From the NCBI GenBank assembly GCA_029963845.1, contig JANEYF010001978.1:2501-66500 (forward strand): a DNA stretch of 64,000 nt, in the 5' to 3' direction. The DNA comes from Rhamnusium bicolor (taxonomy: Eukaryota > Arthropoda > Insecta > Coleoptera > Cerambycidae). The notes below the pieces were generated by a model, which saw only the letters and a program-made list of their open reading frames with translations, had not been told where the DNA came from and made no database searches. Below, piece by piece: positions 22,655 to 31,775 of this stretch. The number at the start of each line of letters is the position of its first letter. Position 1 is the first letter of the stretch. Made by a program: the position numbers and the translations under genes.

Positions 22655-25045
22655 TAATTATGGAAAATAGCTGTCGTAAAACTACTAAATAAGGTTAAAT
22701 CTCCCGATGAATTTTCATACTTCTGCCCTGTGAGTTTACTACCTGTACTCTCTAAAATTATGGAACGTTTGATGTATAACCAAATAATTGATTACATAAA
22801 TAAACACCAAATCATACCCAAGACTCAATTAGGCTTTAGAAAACGCTGTAGTACAACCAGTATGCTTCTCAAGGTATATGATGAGATAATAAAGGGGTCT
22901 GATGAAGGAAATATTACAGTAGGTATTAATAATGTTAGATTATTCTAAGGCGTTTGATACTCGTAACCAAACTTTATTATTTGCCAGACTGAAATTTTAT
23001 GGCATTTCATACAATGCGCTTAATATAATGGGGTCTTATTTTCGTCAAAGAAAGTGATTATTGGCCAGGGCCTGGAATCTAGTCTAAGCTTATTGGAAGC
23101 TGGTGTTCCGCAAAGATCAATATTGGGACCCATTTATATTTAGTAGATACTTCTGACTTTGGCATATCCATTAAACATTGCATGAGTCATTTTATAGCAG
23201 CTGAGTCAGTTATATAACACATTTAAATCAGATAACTACATAGCAGCAGCGCAAAATATAAATGAGGATATTCAATGTCTCGTCGACATGTCACATAAGC
23301 ACTGGCTTATAATAGATGCATCAAAATCTACGGTAAATGGTATTTGGAAATGATATTAACAGAAGTTTGACATCTAATAACATGAGTATTTTTGTAGGTC
23401 AACAAATTATTTTTTATGATCAGTTTAAAAACTTAGGCTTAACGATAGATTATAAGTTGAGATTTTATCTACACGTAAATACAGTGATGAAGAATACGTT
23501 TTGTGCCAAAAAGAATTATATACTCATCGACACCATATCAGTCAATAGTTAAATATCATGTTATGTGGATATATGGTATTGTCTCATTTTAATTATTGAG
23601 ATATTGTTTACGGTCCCTATCTTGATGTGGCGAATATCTACAAAATCCAGAAGGCACAAAATACATGTGTCCGTTTTATTTTCAATCTTTCTGCTAGTTT
23701 AAAAAAGAATGGCTTAATATTAGGGCTGGGAATCGAATACGAATAATTCGAGTATTCGAATATTCGAGTATTCGAATACGAATTATTCTAATGGGAAATT
23801 ATTCGAATATTCGAATACACGAATATATTCGAGTATTCGAATATTTGATTATATTTGGGTAAATTTGAATATTAAAATATATTATTAAATTATGTACGAA
23901 TAGGTATGCAGTATGCATCCAACCAAAGTAGGTAGATAGTAGGTATAGGTAGGTACCTATTCTAAAATCCAAATATATAAATAGACCTCATTAGTGGCAC
24001 GTTTTACTCCCAGTCAAACTATTCCATCTCTTTCTCGCCTCGACCTTATTCTTAATGTACTAAGGCAGGGGATAAAATTAAATTTTAAATTTTAGAAAAC
24101 CTGTAAATGTTTAACTATTAACTTTTCATGTATTTGTTTTACTTTCACAATCTGCGTCTTTTTTAAAAACATTCTAATTTTAGAGCACTTATTTTTTTCG
24201 AAAAGGGAAAATAGATACAGAAGTATAATAAACTAGCTCTGTTTTCGTTTTATTTAAGCGTCAATAGTTAAATGTGAACAATAGCTCCTCAATCCTAAAA
24301 TAAAATACTAACTAAATAATTCTGAGACTTAAACTACATGTACAGGAGACATACCCTATTGTGGGTATGGAAAACAAATCAAATTGCCTGCTTAGTGGAT
24401 TACGTCACGACTATTATTGTGGTCTATCCAACCAAATACTCAAATAGAGTATTCACTATTCACTAGTATTCAGTGCTATACCTATTAATAATGAATATTC
24501 GAGGATCCGGTTTATTCGGATACCTATTCGAATAATTCGGATTATTCGAGTATTCGAATATTCGAATTATTCGAATAGTTCAAATATTCGAATATTTTTT
24601 CGAACGAATATTCGAATACTAAAATCTGAAAAATTCCCAGCCTTACTTAATATGACCACTAGATTTCGTAGATCATTTACTTATTCTGCTGCATCTGTGT
24701 ACAATTATATCTCGATTAATTTAAAACAGCTTTCAGTAACAGCATTCAGATCCAAATATAAACAATTGTTGTTCAATCAATGACAGTGTTATCTGTTGCA
24801 ATGTTTTAATTTATTTTTTGTAATATTAATTAATATTATTAATTAATTTAACTTGGTTTTCTTTTTTTTTCTTGTTGCTTATTACTTTTTTTTTCTCTCT
24901 CATGTCATGTAAGTGTATCTAGTGTGCACACAATATTATTGTTATTTATTTTTACTTAAAAAAACATTTCTTATTTTTGTGTAAGGTTGAGTGTTAGATC
25001 AGATTTAGCTGAACTCCGCCTAATAAAGTCAATTTATTATTTTTT
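22655..25045 (+). pseudogene. Jockey/CR1-like LINE, RT fragment and 3' end, split by a hAT MITE
   Basis: The frame from 22664 reads WKIAVVKLLNKVKSPDEFSY, then FCPVSLLPVLSKIMERLMYN and TQLGFRKRCS: the W.A.V.P..K, RPISLLP.LSK..ER and LGFR..HS blocks of non-LTR RTs. Further pieces, LGLTIDYKLRFYLH (near 23430) and YGPYLDVANIYKIQ, follow in other frames. The hAT MITE at 23721-24645 interrupts the C-terminus. It resumes as NMTTRFRRSFTYSAASVYNY and SVTAFRSKYKQLLF before a stop near 24783. The 3' UTR carries AATAAAGTCAATTTATTATT near 25022-25041, probably its tail. The 5' half and the YADD core are missing or decayed. The copies at 8322-9229 and, in reverse, 35003-36365 belong to the same or a close family. 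Confidence 0.8.
23721..24645 (+). mobile_element. Non-autonomous hAT element, 925 bp, complete
   Basis: An exact 8 bp duplication, CTTAATAT, flanks it (23713-23720 and 24646-24653). The termini are TAGGGCTGGGAAT and ATTCCCAGCCTTA. Each end carries ~130 bp of ATTCGAATATTCG palindromes, a dense subterminal repeat. It has no transposase. Partial copies lie at 1-532. Confidence 0.93.
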
Positions 25046-26305
25046 TTTATCGAAATATTTGATATTATATTATTATTATTAATTATTGCAATACACACTA
25101 CACATTCGGTATGTTGCGAGAGTGAACTAGTATTGATATTTTGATTAGTCGATATAATTTATCAACTTAAAAGAAAGAATTCAGTTCTTTTTTGTAATAA
25201 TGCTCGTGAACTACGAGGAAGATTTCCATTAGAGGCAAGCTTTCTGACATTTCTCAATATAATCTTGGCCTGGACATTGGTTGAGAAGTAATAATGTATA
25301 TTAAAGTAAGTGCTTTTATCAATGGAAGAGCAGGGTATGATAAAGTGTGGTTATTACTTTATTTAGAAATGATAAACGAAAGGGTGGCATGCCGCGTATA
25401 CGTGCTAATAAATATTAACATTAAGAGCAATCATTCTTTATCCTAGTAGACCTCGTCGGAAGCTGACATTTGTGATATACAGTCTACTTGTATTAGAAGT
25501 TCGCTTTATTATTTATGTTTAGGCGTGATGTATGATTCTATATTTCTCTCAGAATATAAGTTAACATCTGTAGATCGCCTGATGCGGTGCAAAAGCGATC
25601 CAAATATTGAATTCGCATCGTCTGAATAATACATTCAATAATTGGATTCTATGAGGCAGTACGCAGAGCATTGGTTAAGCAATATGAGAAGTAATCTGAG
25701 TACTCACGTACGTTATTTCGATTATATGATTCGTCACGTACCCGAAATTAAAAATAAACCTAAAATTGTTAAATTCGATTTCACCAGACAAGATTTAAAA
25801 CGTTACTGTAGAATGAAACGCTTATTTTACAATTCGATAGATACGAGTACAAATATTGGAAAGTATCTGCTGTCAAATCATAGAAGGTAATAAATACTGC
25901 ATTATCAAAGGTGCCCTGTCACTTGTTCAATTTCTCAAAATATACATCACAATTTTCCAATCGCAACCGAACAAAAAGTATACTGTAAGTGCTGTATGTC
26001 TATTTCTTTTACTTCTTTTATTTCTGCTTAAAAAAGTTCCTAACAATATTTTCTTTTACAAATCTCACAAATGGAAAAGTAAAATTAAAAGATTACATTT
26101 TTCATCGTACTGAAATATAAATTAGAGTCAATTCCCCAAACTAGTTAACTTCTTGTAAAAAAATTTACTTACGTATAACGGGAACCGAGTTAATCGTTTA
26201 CATTTTGGCGTTGCCGACTACTGAAATTTATTTCATTCACTAAACAAGAGGTGTAATATCCGAAGTTGAATTTGCTTAATGATCAATAAATTAGATACTG
26301 ATCAA
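25046..26305. other. AT-rich sequence with one unidentified open frame
   Basis: Apart from the 82-codon frame at 25642-25890 I see no coding signal. A run of TTATTATTATTAATTA near 25070 may be the tail of the preceding LINE. Confidence 0.4.
25642..25890 (+). other. Unidentified 82-codon open frame
   Basis: The predicted product starts MDSMRQYAEHWLSNMRSNL and is rich in Arg, Lys, Tyr and Ile, with a basic stretch, FTRQDLKRYCRMKRLF. No signal peptide, membrane segment or known motif is visible. A second frame overlaps its end (25856-26113) and has a run of Leu residues that could be a membrane segment, but nothing links the two. It is not recognised, and it may be chance. Confidence 0.2.
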
Positions 26306-26744
26306 TACATGGTGAGTCACCCCAGATGCAGTGGTCTATTACACAGTTGCTATTGAATATAAGATTTTCTTTTTTTAGGGAAATTATGTAGACTACTTCG
26401 GGCCTTCTTCTAAAATTATTTTCGATCATACAGAGTGTTCCAATGCAGATGGGCGAACCAAACTTATGTTTTTTTAAATGGAATATCCCATATATTTCAA
26501 CGGTATTCGATTCGCCTCTCTTTCACCTTAAAAACGTTGTTTAATTTTTGAAATTTATATGCAGCGTTGCAAAGTTATCTCCAAAAAAAACACATTTCGC
26601 ATGTGTGTACCAAAAAATCGCCATGAAGTTGTTTTCAGAGATGAAGGAAAATATTTGGCAGCCACGTACTACTGACATACTTCTTGATGACCACCATTCA
26701 GAAGCATGCATTTTTTTACTGGATGTTTTCCACAGACCTGTTAT

Positions 26745-26841
26745 AGCTATTAATGTAACGAGATTATTATGTGATTTATAATAATCGAGGCAACGTCCGA
26801 GATAGTTTAAATCACATAATAATCGAGTTGCATTCAAAGCT
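26745..26841. repeat. 97 bp hairpin at the left end of the recombinase insertion
   Basis: GATTATTATGTGATTTA (from about 26762) is mirrored by TAAATCACATAATAATC (to about 26826). The outer parts pair less well, ending in AGCT on both sides. The central loop contains GAGGCAACGTCCGAGA. It could be a recombinase site, a separate MITE, or part of the element's end. Confidence 0.7.
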
Positions 26842-26951
26842 TTATCGTATCATTGACAACGATGACGTGAAAAAATCAACAACTTTGGTTGTCATTTTAG
26901 CGTGCCATAAAAATTAAGATAGTCTTAATTACGACAAACTTTGGCGAAATC

Positions 26952-28056
26952 ATGGAAGATATTGATATTCCTGAAAATATACTTGCTGCTGCTAACACTG
27001 TAAGATTAGATTTGCTTCCGAATAAATCAAAAATCCATTACGAAAAAGAATATCTTCAGTTTTGTGAATGGCTAGATAGAGAACAGATTCAAGGTGCTGG
27101 AGAAACGGTAATACTTGCTTATTTAGTGAAACTCTCAAATCAATACTCCCCGTCATCTTTGTAGCCTAAATATTCTATGTTACGAGCTTGTTTGAAGTTG
27201 AAGGAAAGAGTGGAAATCAACAAGTATGGCGCTTTGATACGATCCATTAAAAAAAAGTGGGATATAGACCTAAAAAATCGAAAGTATTCACGAAAGAGCA
27301 GGTTAGTGAATTTGTTAGTACTGCCCCAGACGAGACATTTTTAATGATGAAAGTAGCTTTTTTAATTGGAATTGACGGAGCTTGTAGAACCAATGAATTA
27401 ACAAAACTGTCCATGGAGAATGTTGAAATTTTAGAGAGCAAGCTAGTAATCACAATTCCTGACTGAAAAACCCACAAGAAAAGGTTTTTTGTGGTGATAT
27501 CTGACGGAGACGTTAATCCTGTGGCTTTATTTAAAAAATATATAGCATTACGTCTAACTCATACTCCGCATAGAAGATTGTTCGTATCATACAGAAACGG
27601 AAAATGCACCGTTCAGCCTTGTGGTATTTCTTTTCTAAAATACCTGAGAAAATTGCTATGTATCTCAAACTTGAAAATCCAACTATGTATACTGGTCATT
27701 GTATTAGAAGATCTTCAGCAACTTTTCTTGTTAATACTGGTGGAGACATATTAGATTTACAAAAACTTGGTGGTTGGGAATAGAGCAATATTGCAAGAGG
27801 GTATTTAGAAGATAACTTGAGTAAGAAGGTTTCCATTGCGCGAAAAATTCAAGTTGGAAACGATTCTGTAAACACTGTATCATGTACTAAAGAGACCATC
27901 GAACTGAAAAAGAAAGGCAAGATTCAGTGGACATGCCCATCATTTTGGACAATAATGGTGTATCAGGTGTATCTATCAAATTTGACTGTCAAAATATTCA
28001 CGTCAATGTTCATAAATAATAGCTATAAAATAAAATCCGTATCTAGGGTATTATGA
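26952..28056 (+). pseudogene. Tyrosine recombinase, Crypton-like, with stops and frameshifts
   Basis: The start ATG at 26952 opens an N-terminal SAM-like core-binding domain (MEDIDIPENILAAANTV, then YEKEYLQFCEWLDREQ). The catalytic domain keeps every signature residue: box I Arg in IDGACRTNEL (27386-27388), a Lys-bearing beta-hairpin in KTHKKRFFVV, HxxR in YTGHCIRRSSATFL, Trp in LGGWE, and the nucleophile Tyr in ARGYLEDN. Lesions are a TAG at 27162, a shift in the A8 run at 27248-27255, a TGA at 27464, a shift near 27645 and a TAG at 27781. The family is common in insect genomes as Crypton-type transposons. The downstream tail to 28056 shows no further domain. It would cut and rejoin DNA by a Tyr-linked intermediate without RT or DDE chemistry. 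Confidence 0.82.
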
Positions 28057-29566
28057 TATGGTAACTAACGTATTATATATCGTAACTAACATATTATGTG
28101 CTACTAAGTTATTGTGAAGTTGTTGTAATTTTATGATATTAATAATTATCAATAAAAATTTAACTTACAGGAACCTTAGTTTTCAATGATACGATAAAAT
28201 TATTAATTTTCAAATACTCGGATTTTTCAAATCGAACACCCTGTATTTTTTGTCTTCACTGAATAAGTCAGACCAACATCGTCAATTTCTTTTCTTTGAA
28301 TGATATGTCTAAAGTTGATAGTTTTCGAGGAAATTGAGGAAATACCCAACATACAGTGAAATATCCACTTTACAGTGAAAGATCGTGCTTCTTGTTCATG
28401 TTATGGTCCCAAAAGCCAGCAAAACATTGTACTAGTTATGTATTTACAATTTGGTAACGACATACAAAAACATAAATATAACAAAAACAAACAGTAGAAA
28501 TAGTAATGCAGAATTTACAATTTCATAACACTAATCACCAAATCATAAATATAACAAAACTAAATGTATAGAGAATAGTAATTTTTCTGTACATGTATTT
28601 ACCAAAATTATTGCATCAAATGTTCGATATGCTTCTCATCTTGAACTACACATGGTCTTAATCGTTGTAGAAATTATTGTTCAACACGCCTCAGCATTTC
28701 TCTGAGAGGGACCTTCGGATCCTATCTTTCATACAATTTTTAGTGGTAGGAGGAGTTTGGTAAACGATTCCCTCTACATATCCCCATAGAAAAAAGTCCA
28801 TGGCTATCCAGTTTCCATCAAATTCTTCGTCCAAAAATTGGTGTACTGCGACACTGTAATGCGCAGGAGCTCCATCTTGTTGTAGCTACGCTCTTTGTGC
28901 CAGCCAGAGGAAAATTATCTAAAAAGTCCTGAAAGGGACCTCTCAGAAATGCCAAATAATTTGCTTCATTAAGGTGTGTATCAAAAAAATATGGCCCGAT
29001 TACAGTTTCATTTAAGATACCCCCCCAAAGATTCAATGACCAACGATGTAGTCCATCCATACACCGAATGAAATGGAGATTTTCTGTTGCATAATAATGC
29101 ATCTTATGCCGATTCACATTTCCGTTATTATGGTCAGTGAATATCACGTTATTAAAAAAAGTCAGATCTTGGTCAATTTTTTTCAAGACCCCACTGGCAA
29201 AATCGCATTCGCCTTTCAAAATCTCGTTCTGTGAGTTCTTGTAATAGTTGCATGTGTAGGGGTGAAACCTCAGTTTTCTCACCATTCGAGAGACGCTGGT
29301 CTAAGATATTCCCATTTCTCGATTTATGCTCCTTGTGTTTGAATGTGGATTCTCGACAAGTTTCAGAGCAACATTAAAACAAGCCTCTTCATTAGTTACT
29401 GACTAATAACACTCTGGTTTCCCATAATTGAGCGTGCCAGTTTCTTCGAACTGATGTTCTATTCGCTCAAAAACTCGGCTATCAGGGTGTCTTCTGTCAG
29501 GATACTTTTGCTTATAAATTCTCGATGCAAGGAAGCAATTCTCATCATTTTCGCCTATTGCATAAA

Positions 29567-30656
29567 ACCGCAGACTAGTATCATGGAGCGGAACAGGTTG
29601 CTGGATGACATAGAGAATCACAGCATCCTGGGAATGCCCTCGGATACTATGCCTACCATGACCAACTACGAGCTGACCTTCAACATCCTTTCTCCAGAAA
29701 GAGAGGAGTGGGATCGGAATAAAGCCGACCTACTGAAGGCAGACAGTTGTTGGTTTACAGACGGCTCCAAAACTCCCGAGGGAACAGGAGCCGGAGTACA
29801 TAGCTACAGACCAAGGGTGAGGATATTCTCAAGCCTAGATACTCATGCAACTGTTTCTCAGGCTGAGGTTCATGCCATTGAACTGTGTATACGAAGGCTG
29901 GAATATATGCATCTTACACGCAGATCAATAAAAATTTTTTCAGATAGTCAAGCAGCTATAAAAGCTCTTGGCTCCTACTGGTGTAACTCCAAAACTGTAT
30001 GAAACTGTCAGAAAGCTCTAAATCAATTGAGCAAGAACAACAAAGTGACTCTGGTCTGGATACCCGGCCACTCTGGTATGGAAAGTAACGAAATAGCGGA
30101 CTCCTTAGCCAGAGAAGGAGCGGGATCACGATTCATCGGACCAGAACCAATACTTGGCATATCCTCAAGTACTGCCAAGATGGCTATCTCAACCTGGGCT
30201 GAAAGGCAAACTCTCCAATATTGGCAAGAGTTACCAGGATTAGTTCATTCGAAGGCGTTTATAAAATGCCCTTTGAAATCAAAAGCTAAGAAACTTTTAG
30301 AGTTAAACAGAGTAAACCTTAAAACTCTAACAGGCATTGCCGACTAAACTATCATCTGCATAAACTCGGTCTAGCGGAAAACGCCAAGTGCCGTCTATGC
30401 CTGGAGGATGATGAGAAGGCAGACCACATCTTATGCACCTGTCCCGCTGTGGAGAGGATCCGATTCTCAATATTTGGCAAAGGGCAACTGCTGCCAGAGG
30501 ATCTGGTAACATTCTCACCCAATAAAGTTATCAGTTTCATTAAGAGATTGAACTTATTGGGTGAAATATAATTAGACGTGAGTCACAATAGGCCTGCTAA
30601 TGGCCGCAGTGGAGGGTCTACTGAGACCCACTCACAACAAACCTAACCTAACCTAA
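29567..30656 (+). mobile_element. 5'-truncated RNase H-bearing LINE with a (CCTAA)n tail
   Basis: CCTATTGCATAAA flanks it on both sides (29554-29566 and 30657-30669), a 13 bp TSD. Joining the two sides at one TSD copy restores the reading frame of the transposase it interrupts. Instead of poly(A) the 3' end is AACAAACCTAACCTAACCTA, the complement of the arthropod telomere repeat TTAGG. The 3' UTR contains a GTGAGTC...GACCCACTCAC inverted pair around GGCCGCAGTGGAG. A short relative lies at 17213-17310. Confidence 0.85.
29580..30571 (+). pseudogene. LINE ORF2 C-terminus: RNase H and zinc knuckle
   Basis: The RNase H domain is readable in order: CWFTDGSKTPEGTGAGV (first Asp), SQAEVHAIELCI (Glu), IKIFSDSQAAIKAL (second Asp), then VTLVWIPGHSGMESNEIADS (His, Glu, Asp). 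It degrades the RNA strand of the RNA-DNA hybrid made by the upstream RT, which is missing here. A TGA at 30000 is the only stop in this domain. A shift near 30340 leads to a CCHC-type motif, CRLCLEDDEKADHILCTC, and the frame ends at 30571 with NLLGEI. RNase H places it in the I/LOA/R1-type group of LINEs; the clade is not certain. Confidence 0.85.
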
Positions 30657-31408
30657 CCTATTGCATAAATCATTTTTATTTTCTCTTCCGAAGAATAATT
30701 CATTTCTAACTCGTAGTTCCAACAATTTGACACAATGACATTACATTTGTTTACATAAACGTCAGTGAAAAACATTTTCTTGGCTAACTTTGTGGAAGAT
30801 TGTTATAGCTATACTCCACTGATTTTGAATATTTTCTTAATTTTCTCGAAAACTATCAACTTTTGACATATCATTCAAAGGAACGAAATTAAAGATGTTT
30901 GTCTGACTTATTCAGTGAAAACAAAAAAATACAGGTTGTTCCATTTGAAAAAACCAAGTTATAGCTATTTGAAAATTAATGATTTAACAGGTCTGTGGAA
31001 AACATCCAGTATAAAAAATGCATGTTTCAGAATGATGGTCATCAAGAAGTATGCCAGTAGTACGTGCTTGCCAAATATTTTTCCTTCGTCTCTGAAAACA
31101 ACTTCATGGCGATTTTTTTGATACACCCATGCGAAATGTGTTTTTTTGGAGATAACTTGGCAACGCCGCATCTAAACTTCAAAAATTAAACAGCATTTTT
31201 AAGGTGACAGAGAGGTGAATCGAATACCGTTGAAATATACAGGGTGTTCCATTTAAAAAACATAAGTTTGGTTCACACTCTGTATGATCGAAAAGAATTT
31301 TAGACGGTGGCCCGAAGTAGTCTACACAATTTCCCAAAAAGGAGAAAATCTTATATTCAATAGCAACTGTGTAATAGACCACCTCGTCTGGGGTGACTCA
31401 CCCTACAT

Positions 31409-31410
<2 letters not shown>

Positions 31411-31440
<30 letters not shown>
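31411..31440. repeat. (TAA)n tract
   Basis: Ten TAA units. Read on the minus strand it is (TTA)n following AAAAGTCGA, which matches the AATAAAGTCAATTTATTATT end of the LINE at 22655-25045. It is therefore probably the 3' tail of the minus-strand LINE at 35003-36365, separated from it by the R4-like insertion. Confidence 0.7.
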
Positions 31441-31441
<1 letters not shown>

Positions 31442-31775
31442 CGACTTTTTTTTTGGGGTGCAAAGGACCGGCAACCTCCACGTTGGTGCACCCTGGACAG
31501 GCAGAGGCAACTCTGCCTGACAAATGCCGGCCGGGATTACCAGGGCTAACCACCCTGGTACTCTTACTGCTATGGGTTCCATATAACCCTAAGAAGGGCC
31601 CCTCACAATCGACCTCAATCGGATGGAGGTCAAGGACAGATGGGAGGGGCCTTACCGGACGGTCCTAACGATGAAGAACATGCAATTGTACATGGACGCT
31701 TTAAGTGGACGAAGGAACTTCGGGATGACTTGCTGACCTGCCGCTAGAGTAGCGAACCCTGAGCGAAGGGGATAC

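Larger units (their letters stand above)
26744..28196 (+). mobile_element. Tyrosine-recombinase (Crypton-like) insertion inside a TIR arm
   Basis: The mirror arm reads CCTGTTA then AAATCATTAATTTTC without interruption. Here CCTGTTA (to 26743) and AAATTATTAATTTTC (from 28197) are separated by 1453 bp, which fixes the ends. The insert begins with a ~97 bp hairpin and encodes a tyrosine recombinase. An 18-20 bp sequence, TTATCGTATCATTG(A/C)AAC-like, lies at 26842-26860 and inverted at the right end (28179-28196). No target-site duplication longer than 1-3 bp can be seen. Known Cryptons use a tyrosine recombinase and lack TIRs, so the inverted ends are notable. Confidence 0.75.
28608..30703 (-). 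pseudogene. Mariner-like transposase, split by a LINE and lacking its last catalytic Asp
   Basis: The start ATG is at 30703 (MNYSSEEKIKMIYAIG). The LINE 29567-30656 interrupts it just after; the frame resumes as GENDENCFLASRIYKQKYPDR, the DUF4817-type HTH. The first Asp is in VIFTDHNNGNVNRH. LQQDGAPAHYSVAVHQF carries the second. Then DGNWIAMDFFLWG joins the W..I motif straight to DFFLWG: about 17 residues that hold GP..WP.RSPDLT in the relatives at 19884 and 37347 are gone, and with them the third catalytic Asp. Several stops and frameshifts occur as well. The C-terminus ends near 28608. The gene is dead three times over. Confidence 0.82.
26307..31408 (-). mobile_element. Composite long-TIR mariner-like element with two later insertions
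   Basis: GGTGAGTCACCCCAGA at the left is mirrored by TCTGGGGTGACTCACC at the right. The right arm is continuous (about 30818-31408). The left arm is split: 26307-26743 and 28197-28362 together match it in order. The gap, 26744-28196, is an insertion encoding a tyrosine recombinase. A LINE (29567-30656) sits in the transposase gene. Without these two the element would be ~2.56 kb with ~600 bp TIRs, close to the 2547 bp element at 36611-39157, although the TIR sequences differ. An internal ACAGGGTGTTCCATTT also lies in each arm. Confidence 0.85.

Noticed and set aside
30640..30660. A true interstitial telomere
   Set aside because: The CCTAA units are only the LINE tail, placed inside a 13 bp target duplication; there is no longer telomeric array.
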